Assembly (NCBI RefSeq): GCF_052857255.1
Contig: NC_135504.1
Coordinates: 138,165,621 to 138,229,620 of the forward strand
DNA from: Amblyomma americanum
Taxonomy: Eukaryota > Arthropoda > Arachnida > Ixodida > Ixodidae
Length of the DNA stretch: 64,000 nucleotides
Direction of reading: 5' to 3'
Under the pieces are notes generated by a model that saw only the letters and a program-made list of their open reading frames with translations, searched no databases and had not been told where the DNA came from. The number at the start of each line of letters is the position of its first letter. The stretch's first letter is position 1. Shown in pieces: positions 1 through 9,525 of this stretch. The translations under genes and the position numbers were made by a program.

Positions 1-35
1 CGACGCGACCACCAGAACTAATGCGCAATACTCCC

Positions 36-640
<605 letters not shown>

Positions 641-1284
641 ATGCCGGACTTGGAGCCTGGAGAAAGCGTTGACCCTGTCGATGATGTCAGTGGAGCTCCC
701 CTTAATTTCATCTAGAAATGGTACGTTTGCCATCTTCCCTACAGGTATGTGTATGTCTGGGCAAAGGTGGGATGAGGGGTGGTGGAAAGAAACTAGGCAC
801 TGTAGCAGGCTGAACCCTACGGCTTTGTACCCTTGGTCCCTGGTGCACTGAACAGACACGCCTTGGGGCGTCGGTCAACCCCTCCCAGTGATTCACCTGG
901 GTTTGGTAGGACAGCTGGAAATATTTATAATAAAATGTAGCCGATGTCCAGAAGAGTATCTAAAAGAAACGGGATTGTAAGGAATAAAAAGAAAAATGAA
1001 AACTGAAAACAACTTGGAAAACGAAAATGAAGAAAATGCTGTCTTTTGGAGTTGCTCCACACTTGCGCCTCATGGCTATGAAGCGGGAATAGCATAATTT
1101 CTGCATAAATTTAAAATTTATTCTTTAGGTAAACAGTTGACTTTCCCGTGGCTATCGTTAAGTTTCGAGAGCGCTCTTTTGAATTTATAAAGGAGATACG
1201 ACTCTGTCATGATGCGTGCTGAGGTTTGTTTCAAGAATGGTTATACACTGCATCTGACACATTCGAGATTCAAGAAGGTGGGTT
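641..1284. other. Unassigned stretch, no gene seen
   Basis: Short overlapping frames occur on both strands at 630-860 but show no recognisable domain. The segment from 900 on is AT-rich with many stops. Positions 641-860 may be more of the same repeat as 36-640, but I found no second copy in the window to confirm this. Confidence 0.4.
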
Positions 1285-1382
1285 CCGAAAAAAAAACGCC
1301 TCCGGAAAAAAATATCACCGGTAGATACGCCCCGGAAAAAATGTCGCTGGAAAAAACGTCCCCATTTGCGCAGTGGGAAAAA
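1285..1382 (+). repeat. Degenerate minisatellite based on GGAAAAAA
   Basis: At least six copies of a CC(C)GGAAAAAA- or CTGGAAAAAA-like core are spaced about 14-20 bp apart, with spacers resembling TACGCC or ACGTCC. A related block lies in the opposite orientation at 10,830-10,915. No coding function is seen. Confidence 0.6.
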
Positions 1383-1764
1383 AATGTTTCCATACGGGCG
1401 TAATCAAACGTGTAATTATATCCAGATATTTAAGTATCCGCCCAGCATGCGGGCGGTGGCACTAGTGCGCGTTACCCCATTGAACGGATTTAATTTTTTT
1501 TGGCGCTGGAATGAATCTCAGGCCATAAACGCACCGGTATGGTCAACGCAAGGCAAATGTAGTAGTTGCTTAACGCTGAAGGCTCGGAAAATTTGCAACA
1601 GAACACTAGATATAGAAAAACGTTTATTCGTGGGCATCGTATTTCAAGGTTAACGATACCGCGGCACATCCGTTGCGCGTGTTTGTACACTATCATCGAG
1701 GCATCACATGAAACCGATGCCATATTTGGCGGGTGGTAGTTCAGCACCTATCCACTTTTTTATT
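1383..1764. other. Unassigned spacer before the CR1-A 3' end
   Basis: No coding frame with a recognisable domain, no RNA gene and no repeat that I can match elsewhere in the window. Confidence 0.4.
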
Positions 1765-1990
1765 TTTTTTTGTTTATTCAATACTGCCAGCCTCCATTTG
1801 GTGGCCAAGGCAGGAGCGGTACAAGGATACATCGTACATCGCGACAAAACAAAGCAAGTAAAAATGCGGATAAAGAAGCAAAAGCTAACACACAGGGTTT
1901 TATAGAAAGACAAAGAGCAAAGTTAAATGCACTCTGTTACCTAAAATACAAAAGAAAGGAAACAAAAGAGCATGAACGAATACACTGCGC

Positions 1991-2789
1991 TTAAAATGAC
2001 GATATGACAGCAGATAAAAAAGACTTCTGGTCTGTCAAACGGACCACGTCACACGGAAGCCCGTTCCATTCCAATATCGTTCTTGAAAAAAAAGAAAACT
2101 GATACGCTTTCGTTCGGCACCGTGGCACCATGATTGTCAAATTGTGTTTATTGCGCGTTGGTCGTGAAGTGTTGTATGCCATGTAGGTCTCAAAATTAAT
2201 GTTTGTTAAGTTATTAACAATCCCATGCAACATTTTTAGTCGGTGCAACTTGCGACGAGATTGAAGTGTCTGCAGTTCAGATTCCCTCAATAGATTAGTA
2301 ACCGAAACGTGCCTTCCATATGCGTTGTAGATAAATCTAAGCGCCTTCCTTTGAACGCCTTCAATGCGCTGTACATCTACTTGGGTGTGCGGATCCCAAA
2401 CCACATCTGCGTATTCCAGTAATGGCCGTACGAGTGCAGTGTAAGCTGCTAATTTAGTTTTAGATGTGCAGTGCTTTAGACGATTTCTTAACAGCCAAAG
2501 CCTGTTGGACGCCTTTGAGACTATATGCCCGATGTGCGAACTCCAACTCAAGTTGCTATTGAATACAATCCCCAAGTATTTGTATTCGTTTACGGGGGAG
2601 ACAGCTGCACCGTTTATTGTGTATGTGTAATTAAGAGCGCACTTTTTACGCGTAAATGTCATTTTTGAGCACTTAGACGTGTTTAGTGACATTTGCCAGA
2701 CTAGGCACCACCTTGAGACCTCTGAAAGGTAGTCATTCAGCACATATTGATCCTCCGCATTTTGAATAGGCAGATATACAACGCAGTCG
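1991..2789 (-). pseudogene. CR1-A ORF2, C-terminal part of the reverse transcriptase
   Basis: It encodes the end of the RT palm, thumb and C-terminal region: the FADD-containing start lies at 2,789-2,775, followed by VNEYKYLGIVF, SKASNRLWLLRN and YTALVRPLLEYADVVWDP, all typical of CR1/Jockey-group elements. It ends at a stop at 1,991-1,993. It is out of frame with the upstream RT segment because of one extra T in a seven-T run just before the catalytic FADD. The function would be cDNA synthesis at the nicked target during retrotransposition. Confidence 0.85.
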
Positions 2790-3593
2790 TCAGCGAAAAA
2801 AACGGCACCGTACAGGGGAGTCGAAGTTTAAGTCGTTTAAGTAAATAAGGAACAATAGTGGACCGAGAACAGAGCCCTGGGGTACTCCTGAGAGAACTGG
2901 AGCTGGCACAGAATTGGAACCTGAGATCTGGACGTACTGGTGCCGTTCAGAGAGGTAGGAATCTAGCCATTGAACAAGACGCTGATTTTGTAATAGATGT
3001 TTGAGCTTTATTATTAGATTACGGTGCGAAACGCGATCAAAGGCCTTCGCGAAGTCGAGAAATATTGCATCTACTTGCCCACCCTTATCAATGCATGCCA
3101 AAAGTTCATTGGTTGTGTGAATTAGTTGTGTTACGGTGGACAGGCCACGCCGAAACCCATGCTGGTTACTAGAAAAGAAGTTACTACTTTCTAGAAAAGA
3201 AATCAAGTGCTTGAAAATAAAATGCTCCATAACCTTACCCGAGGTACAAAGGAGTGAAACTGGCCTGTAGTTGTTTAGACAAAGTTTGTCACCCGATTTG
3301 TGGATAGGGACGACCTTTGCAGTCTTCCAGTCAGCCGGAACTTCTGAATTTAGAAGACTTTCATTGTAAATGATGACAAGATATTTCGCGCACCATTCTG
3401 CGTAGCGGGAGAGAAACGCATTTGGAATGCCATCGGGCCCAGGAGACTTCTTTTTGTCTAAACTGAGTAGAGCTGAAAAAACTCCTTCGACAGATATTTG
3501 CAGGTCTGGTAAGATAAGGCACGTGGATTGAAATTCAGGCTCCTGCCTACTGTCAGTAGAAAACACTGAAGTAATTATTGAAAGCTGATGCAA
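2790..3593 (-). pseudogene. CR1-A ORF2, reverse transcriptase fingers and palm
   Basis: RT motifs appear in order: KKSPGPDGIPNAFL (fingers entry), NNYRPVSLLCTSGKVMEHF, NQHGFRRGLSTVTQL, IFLDFAKAFDRVSHRNL (motif A with its catalytic Asp) and SGVPQGSVLGPLLFLIYLND (motif B). The frame then breaks at the poly-T run before FADD (motif C). At the 5' side another shift, near 3,560, separates it from the endonuclease frame. Confidence 0.88.
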
Positions 3594-3669
3594 TGTCGTA
3601 AGGATCCTTACTTTCTCTGTTATTCAAACGAATTTTACTAACTGTATCCTTCTTCGTTGTTAAGTGTAT

Positions 3670-4794
3670 TCAAAATTTGTGTGGGTCTGTGGTGAGAAAG
3701 TTATGCATTTTAACGTTAAAAAAAGTGTACTTAGACTGTTTAATTTTCATGCGCAACTCTGTGCGTAGTGACTGTAGGGAAATGTGCCCTGTTTTAAATC
3801 GCTTGGATCCTAGACGCTTGATACGTCGCTTGAGCTGGAGCAGTTCGCGAGTAATCCAGGGACTACTGCGATTCATTTTTCTAAGTTTAGTCGGCACGTA
3901 TCTTGTGATACATTTGTGTACAATAAACTTGAAGTGCACCCATAGGTCATTAACTTTCATGAGACCAGCCGCGTGTTTCTCAACGAATTCATCGTAGTCT
4001 TGTTCCAATAAATCTAAGATACTTTCGTCTAGGGCATTGTTGAAGTCAAGAAATGGTTTTCTTAACTCAGGGACAGGCGGTCGCATCATGTTACTTTTGA
4101 AGAGTACAGCTTTGTGATCAGAAATGCCTGGTATGATTTCAACGGAGAAGCCAAGTTTTTCAATAGTATCGGTAACAAACACAAGGTCTAGAAGGGAGCT
4201 TGAACCTGATGCAGTACGTGTCGGCCCCTGCACGACCTGCTTTAAATTAATTGCAAAGGCGATATCAAGCAAAAGATCAGAATGTTGACATGAAGCTACA
4301 GTACGCAGAAGTTCCCAGTTGATTTTTGGTAAATTAAAGTCACCACACATCATTACATAGGCATATTTTTTACCATGTTCTAACAAAAATTCGTGCAGTC
4401 GTTCTAGAACCGAGACGTCTGCATCCGGGGGTCTGTACACAGAACCAATAAAAATGTTCAAATTGTTAAACCGAAGCAATATCCAAACCATTTCGATGCC
4501 TGTATTATGAGGAATAACTGTGTAATCTAGTCCCTTTTTTATAGCTATGGCAACGCCCCCTCCCCGTCTGCTACGGTCGTGCCGTACTATCTCATGAGTG
4601 TTGGGTATTACTTCTGAATCAGGAATAGCTTCGTTCAACCAAGTCTCGGTTATGATTGTGATGTCAGCGTCGTGTGTGATAAGAAGACCTTCTAAGTCAT
4701 CGCATTTATTCCATATGCTTCTGGCATTAATGTTCAACAAAGAAAAAGGGCCCGCAGTGGGGCGGACTTTGAGGCATTGGTTGGGTAACTTCAC
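3670..4794 (-). pseudogene. CR1-A ORF2, APE-type endonuclease
   Basis: An endonuclease/exonuclease/phosphatase domain of about 230 residues, which would nick the target DNA. Landmarks are LLNINARSIWNK, TIITETWLN (metal-binding Glu), RRGGGVAIAI, GSVYRPPDADV, MCGDFNLPKINW and GISDHKAVLFK (catalytic Asp-His). The EN-RT linker follows. The frame ends at a TGA (3,670-3,672). The sequence beyond it still reads as linker, so the stop looks like a nonsense mutation, not a natural end. Confidence 0.88.
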
Positions 4795-4839
4795 AGTCTG
4801 CGCATGTCTGTGATATTTGCGAGCGTCCGAACAGACTGG

Positions 4840-5688
4840 TCAGGGATCATTTACGGGCACTCTTTCCTCGAGAGAGTCATCCCATCGGAACAGTTTTCCG
4901 TTGATCTTTATCTTGCCAGAAAAGAGCCCGACCTTCGCACCATTTGCTTTTTGCTGTTGGGCGCTGTTCCAAAGCTTCTTACGTATCGACTGAACCCGTG
5001 GCGAAAAGTCTTCCGAGATGACGTATTTCGTGTTTTTTAGCTTGCTGCAATTTTGAAGGATCCTTCCCTTGCCCCTTCCGTTCAACAGTTTAAAGATTAG
5101 TGGACGGCATTTCTTTTCCGCAGGTCTTCCAAGTCTGTGAATTCGCTCGATAGCTACATTAGGCACCTTCAGTATGTCGTTGAGAATTTTTTCAGACACA
5201 ATTGCCTCTAGGTCCTCGTGCTGCTCTTCATTATTTTCTGGCACACCGTAGACAACTAGATTATTTCTCCTGCGTCTGTTTTCTAAGTCGTCAACCTTAC
5301 GAAGCAAAGTTTCCACAGTTTTTTGCATCTCGTCGACTCTCTGTGAATAAGATGTAACAGTAGAAGTCAATCCGTCCAGTTTTCTTTCGATAGCAGCTAT
5401 CCTGTTATTTATTTCGCCAAGTTGTTGATGTACTGACTGCGTGGTTTGCTTTAGGACATTAAGTTCAGCCAGAATTTGTGTAAACATAGTTTCAGTACCA
5501 GGATTAAGTTCGACGTCACCACAAGAACAAAGCAAGTCCACGAAACAATGGTAAGTCGTCAAAAGCACTACGCTCAGGGGCCGTGGGCACGGCAGAAGCC
5601 AAAGAAAGGCATCATCGCTATGGTAAACGTGGACAGGACGCTTGTCCCTCACCTGGATAAGAAACAAGAAGGGGCTTGTAAGACGCAT
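4840..5688 (-). CDS. CR1-A ORF1, coiled-coil nucleic-acid-binding protein
   Basis: I chose the ATG at 5,688, the start in the monomer nearest ORF1. It gives 282 residues, but the frame stays open upstream through two more monomers to 6,333. Visible parts are: a leader MRLTSPFLFLIQ; a second hydrophobic stretch; a 2A-like motif CGDVELNPGT (5,523-5,494); a heptad-rich coiled coil (LNVLKQTTQSVHQQLGEINN onward); and a region with RRRNNLVVYGVPE and RIHRLGRPAEKK typical of LINE ORF1 RRM-like domains. ORF1 proteins of this type bind element RNA in the RNP. The last 2A residue is Thr where Pro is required, so skipping should fail. Confidence 0.8.
   Translation of the reverse strand: MRLTSPFLFLIQVRDKRPVHVYHSDDAFLWLLPCPRPLSVVLLTTYHCFVDLLCSCGDVELNPGTETMFTQILAELNVLKQTTQSVHQQLGEINNRIAAIERKLDGLTSTVTSYSQRVDEMQKTVETLLRKVDDLENRRRRNNLVVYGVPENNEEQHEDLEAIVSEKILNDILKVPNVAIERIHRLGRPAEKKCRPLIFKLLNGRGKGRILQNCSKLKNTKYVISEDFSPRVQSIRKKLWNSAQQQKANGAKVGLFSGKIKINGKLFRWDDSLEERVPVNDP
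5494..5523 (-). other. Relic 2A-like motif in CR1-A ORF1
   Basis: The residues CGDVELNPGT match the D-V/I-E-x-N-P-G-P consensus of 2A ribosome-skipping peptides except for the final residue (Thr instead of Pro). 2A-like sequences are known near the N-terminus of some APE-type LINE proteins. Here the motif follows a hydrophobic leader and precedes the coiled coil. Confidence 0.65.
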
Positions 5689-5712
5689 ATTCCTTGGGCT
5701 TCCGCCGCGCCC

Positions 5713-5746
5713 ACTGACAAGGCTGCACCGCAGGCCCGTCTTTATA
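5713..5746 (-). promoter_or_regulatory. Core promoter in the ORF1-proximal CR1-A monomer
   Basis: On the minus strand GGGTATAAAGACGG has TATAAA at 5,746-5,741, and TCAGT lies at 5,717-5,713. The initiator A is 31 nt after the first T of the TATA box, standard Pol II spacing, and TCAGT is the arthropod initiator consensus. An ATG follows 27 nt further on. Confidence 0.75.
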
Positions 5747-6009
5747 CCCGTCGGAGCTGGTGACGTAGATGATGGTGGCTGGTGATAATCAGCGTGTGGT
5801 AGATTCCAGGCGGGCAGGTCCGGATTTTCAGTTCCGCAGGTGTTTTCCGCTGAATGGTTGGTCAAGAAAACGTGATGATCGGTCGCTTCGACAGGAAAAC
5901 CGAAGCATATTTCGCCTGGTGAAAGCTTCACAGCGATGAAGTGCACGGCCTGGATAAGAAACAAGAAGGGGCCTGTAAGACGCATATTCCATGGGCTTCC
6001 GCCGCGCCC

Positions 6010-6043
6010 ACTGACAAGGCTGCACCGCAGGTCCGTCTTTATA
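6010..6043 (-). promoter_or_regulatory. Core promoter in the second CR1-A monomer
   Basis: The same TATAAA (6,043-6,038) and TCAGT (6,014-6,010) pair as in the proximal unit, shifted by exactly 297 bp. Both elements are unchanged between the two units. Confidence 0.75.
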
Positions 6044-6308
6044 CCCGTCGGAGCTGGTGACGTAGACGATGGTGGCTGGTGATAATCAGCGTGTGGTAGA
6101 TTCCAGGCGGGCAGGTCCGGATTTTCAGTTCCGCAGGTGTTTTCCGCCGACTGGTTGGTCAAGAAAACGTGATGCTCGGTCGCTTCGACAGGAAAACCGA
6201 AGCATATTTCGCCTGGTGAAAGCTTCACAGCGATGAAGTGCACGGCCTGGATAAGAAACAAGAAGGGGCTTGTAAGACGCATATTCCTTGGGCTTCCGCC
6301 GCGCCCAC

Positions 6309-6466
6309 GGAACTGCACAGAACACAAGGACAACAGACAAGGAGCAATGAGTTATTGATTGCACCTAGAGAAAGCAGCTTCGGGCTTGAAGTAGCGCTTG
6401 GAAGGTAAGTGTACGGGTTAGCAGACATGCTTTAACCATATGCAGAACGCGAAAAGTTGGATATAT
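6309..6466. other. Flank between CR1-A and the Gypsy element
   Basis: 158 bp with no gene. It is the older sequence into which the Gypsy element inserted. It continues at 10,673 after the downstream LTR. Confidence 0.5.
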
Positions 6467-6664
6467 TGCAACGGATAGAAGAACAGATGAATGAAGCGCG
6501 CGTGCGCGCGTCGGAAGCGCGCGTGCTCTGGAATTCGGCGCTCTGTGCCTGGTGCTCTGTGCCTGGTGCTCTGTGCCTGGTGCTCTGTGCGGGCCGCCCT
6601 GTGCTCTTGACCTGCGTGCTGTGCCCGGGCGTTCTCGCGCCGTTCCCGCCTGGACCACGTAACA
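6467..6664 (+). repeat. 5' LTR of the Gypsy element
   Basis: It starts TGCAACGGATAG and ends CCACGTAACA. It holds three copies of a 14-bp GCTCTGTGCCTGGT unit where the 3' LTR has two, plus a GCGC-rich difference of about 10 bp. Together these explain the 24-bp length difference. Confidence 0.9.
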
Positions 6665-6671
6665 TCTTAGG

Positions 6672-6689
6672 TGGAGGTGCTGGGAACGA
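6672..6689 (+). other. Primer-binding site, tRNA-Ala type
   Basis: TGGAGGTGCTGGGAACGA starts 7 bp after the 5' LTR. Its first 13 bases are complementary to the 3' end shared by many animal tRNA-Ala genes (CCCAGCACCTCCA). The rest diverges. Confidence 0.65.
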
Positions 6690-6784
6690 TCCCAGTACCT
6701 CTCGGTGCTCTCGCTCCGGTGCTCTCGCATTGTCCACATCGCCCGTCATTGACGCAGTCCATGGTCTTCAACGCCCCGCAACGT

Positions 6785-6962
6785 CTTCCCCTCCTTCTAC
6801 AGTCCCGCCTCATCCCACAATTTCTCGACCCGCGCCCCGTCTGAACCGTCTGCACCAGCCGTACATCCTCCACGGCGATTCTCCCGCTCTCCGTCCCCGC
6901 AGGGCCGCCGCTCTCGTTCCCCTCAGTCGCCTTCTCGCAGTCGCTCCCAATTGGAAAACTAA
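6785..6962 (+). pseudogene. Gag remnant: Ser/Arg-rich C-terminal tail
   Basis: An open frame rich in Ser, Arg and Pro (RRFSRSPSPQGRRSRSP) ends at TAA 6,960-6,962. No capsid or zinc-knuckle region is present. The pol frame is already open in the overlapping frame and continues as SDAAPGCDAASTTRTTNPLS into the protease, so the natural arrangement was probably a gag-pol frameshift. Confidence 0.6.
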
Positions 6963-7822
6963 GTGATGCAGCTCCCGGATGTGACGCTGCATCAACGACC
7001 CGGACTACAAATCCTCTCTCGACCACTCGACCTAATCTTCTGAACGTCACTATCGACCGTGTTCCTGTGCGCGCCCTGATTGACACCGGTGCTCATGTAT
7101 CAGTGATGAGTGCTGCCCTCCGCCGTCGCCTCCGCAAAGTCCTCACGCCTGCAACGTCCCGTGTGTGTGTCGGGGATGGTGGCATCCCTGCTGTGGACGG
7201 TATGTGTACCGCGCGCGTTACTATTGCCGGCCAGAGTATACCAGTTCAGTTCACCGTGCCGACCACCTGTGCCCATGACCTTATCCTCGGCTTAGATTTT
7301 TTGACTGACCATTCCGCCCTCATTGACTGCTCGGATGGTGTTCTACACCTCGCCCTCCCAATGCTGGATTCAGACCCACTTGATGTATCACTGCGACTGT
7401 TCAGTACCGCACATGCTCGCCTCTCATCCCGAACCGCCTCTTTTGTTCCATTGACCCCATCTCGCCCAGTTCCCGATGGCGACTATCTCGTTACACCCAA
7501 TCTTGACCTCCTCCTGACCCGTAACGTTGCCCTACCTCATACCATTGCCACCATCCAAGCCAACGCCCTCTCTCTGCCTTTCCTCAACTTCGGCCTCACT
7601 TCTCAAGTGCTACCGTCCGGCATCTGCGTCGCTACGCTATCCCCTCTCGCTCCTTGCCACGTGGCTACGTTGCCCGCTACCCCAGTTCCAGAAACCGCCG
7701 CACCGCGCCGGCAGTCTCTTCTGTCGACCGACACCTTCACAACCATGATGGCTACCGACCTCCATCCCGATCAAACTGCCAGGCTTCGTGCCCTTCTCGA
7801 ATCTTTTTCGGATAATTTTTGA
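6945..7822 (+). pseudogene. Gypsy pol: aspartic protease and start of RT
   Basis: A retropepsin domain that would cleave the Gag-Pol polyprotein. The active site is ALIDTGAHVSVMS near 7,070-7,110. The second conserved part is DLILGLDFLTDHSALID near 7,275-7,330. A linker follows. The frame stops at 7,820 after SFSDNF; the continuation (starting DVNNTALGQTLAVRHRIKTG) is in another frame, so a small insertion broke it. Confidence 0.85.
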
Positions 7823-8665
7823 CGTGAACAACACCGCGCTGGGTCAAACTCTCGCCGTCAGGCACCGCATTAAAACAGGCGATGCCCCTCCCATCCGCCG
7901 CCGCCCTTACCGGGTCTCTCACGCCGAGCGTCCAGTAATCAATGCGGAAGTTACTAAAATGCTAGAAAAAACATTATCGAACCCTCACACAGTCCCTGGG
8001 CCTCACCCGTCGTCCTTGTCAGGAAAAAGGATGGCTCATGGCGTTTTTGTATTTATTATCGCCACCTGAATAATGTCACTAAAAAGGACGTGTACCCCCT
8101 GCCGCGTATCGACGACGCGCTTGACTGCCTCCATGGTGCCAAATTCTTCTCGTCCATAGATCTTCGCTCCGGCTACTGGAAAATTGCTGTAGATGAACAG
8201 GACCGTGAGAAAACCGCTTTTGTGACTCCTGATGGCCTGTATCAATTCAAAGTTATGCCTTTCGGATTATGCAACGCACCAGCCACATTTGAACGCATGA
8301 TGGATGCTCTTTTGCAAGGCTTTAAGTGGTCCACCTGGCTGTGCTATCTCGATGACGTCATTGTCTTTTCGCCCTCGTTTTCCTCTCACCTAACTGACCT
8401 TTCTCAGATCCTTTCCCTCTTTCGTCATGCTGGCGTGCAGCTCAACTCGTCTAAGTGCCGTTTCGCGCGCCGTCAACTCGCCATCTTGGGTCATGTCGTC
8501 GACGACACGGGGGTGCACCCTGACCCTGATAAGATCCGAGCCGTTAAAGACTTTCCTCAGCCACGTTCCTGTAACGACGTCCGCAGCTTCTTAGGGCTGT
8601 ACTCCTACTTTCGCGATTTGTTGAAGGCTTCGCCGACATCGCCCGCCCCCTCACCGACCCCCTGA
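7823..8665 (+). pseudogene. Gypsy pol: reverse transcriptase
   Basis: RT of Ty3/Gypsy type. Motifs are IRRRPYRVSHAER, then after a shift near 7,970 SPWASPVVLVRKKDGSWRF, YPLPRIDDALDCLHG, FFSSIDLRSGYWKIAVDE (motif A), MPFGLCNAPATFERMMD (motif B), CYLDDVIVFS (motif C, catalytic Asp pair intact) and LGHVVDDTGVHPDPDKI. The usually acidic residue in the fingers motif after RFCI is Tyr. The frame breaks again near 8,620. Confidence 0.88.
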
Positions 8666-9525
8666 AAAAGGACGCCACCTTCATCTGGGGACGCGACCAA
8701 GCACACGCGTTTTCCACCTTGATATTGAAGCTTACTACCACGCCGGTTCTGGCCCACTTCGATGTGACAGCTCCCACTGAAGTCCTCACAGACGCCAGTG
8801 GCTATGGCATCGGCGCTATTCTCTCTCAGAGGCAATCCGACCAGCACAGTGTCATCGCCTACGCCAGCCGCCTCCTCTCCGCCCCGGAGCGCAATTACTC
8901 AATTACCGAACGTGAGTGCTTAGCCCTTGTCTGGGCGGTTCGGAAATTCCGCCCATATTTGTACGGCCGCCCTTTTACGGTTGTCACCGACCACCATGCG
9001 CTCTGCTGGCTCTCATCACTGAAAGATCCTACTGGCCGCCTAGGTCGCTGGGCTTTACACCTCCAAGACTACAACTATACCGTGGTATATAAGTCCGGTA
9101 GGCTACACACTGATGCTGATTGCCTCTCCCGATATCCCGTTGACTCTTCTGATCATTCTGGCAGTGACTCCGCCGCTGACCTCTTCTCGCTCTCTGCTCT
9201 TACTCACCTTGGCGATGAGCAGCGACGAGATTTCGAGCTCCGCTCTATTATTTCCCGCCTCAGATCCTCTCCATCTGACCTTGCCCTGCGCCGGTTTGTA
9301 CTTCATCATGACACACTCTACCGCAGAAGCCTGAACCCCGTCGGCCCAGACCTACTGCTCGTTGTCCCGAAGCATCTGCGCAACGACGTCCTCCACGAGC
9401 TCCATGACCTCCCCACTGCTGGACATCTGGGTGTCTCGCGTACTTACGCCCGGGTGCGTCGTCGCTTCCTTTGGCCCCGTCTTTACCAGTCCGTCCGCCG
9501 CTATGTTCGTGCCTGCGACCAGTGA
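8630..9525 (+). pseudogene. Gypsy pol: RNase H and integrase N-terminus
   Basis: It begins in the frame FADIARPLTDPLKKDATFIW. RNase H features follow: TDASGYGIGAILSQ, ERNYSITERECLALVWAV, TDHHALCWL and HTDADCLSRYP. The integrase zinc-binding domain starts with HDLPTAGHLGVSRTYARVRRR and reaches CDQ, where TGA (9,523-9,525) replaces the second Cys codon of the HHCC finger. Confidence 0.88.

Larger units (their letters stand above)
1765..6308 (-). mobile_element. CR1-A: nearly full-length CR1-like LINE
   Basis: A non-LTR retrotransposon of about 4.5 kb on the minus strand. In its own 5'-3' order it has tandem promoter monomers (6,308-5,653), ORF1 (to 4,840), ORF2 with an APE-type endonuclease and reverse transcriptase (4,794-1,991), then a short 3' UTR ending near 1,765 in an AATAAA-containing, A-rich tail. 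The 5' end coincides with the predicted initiator of the outermost monomer, as expected of a copy made from a full-length transcript. No target-site duplication is evident. CR1-like is my clade call, from the EN-RT order, the lack of RNase H and the ORF1 type. It carries several coding lesions, so this copy is inactive. Confidence 0.85.
5653..6308 (-). repeat. CR1-A tandem promoter monomers, 297-bp period, 2.2 copies
   Basis: Two complete units and one partial unit. Equivalent ATGs lie at 5,688, 5,985 and 6,282, exactly 297 bp apart (99 codons), and the reading frame stays open across units. Each full unit carries TATAAA, an initiator TCAGT and an ATG for a hydrophobic peptide. The outermost unit is cut at its initiator. 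The arrangement resembles the 5' monomer arrays of rodent L1. Confidence 0.9.
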
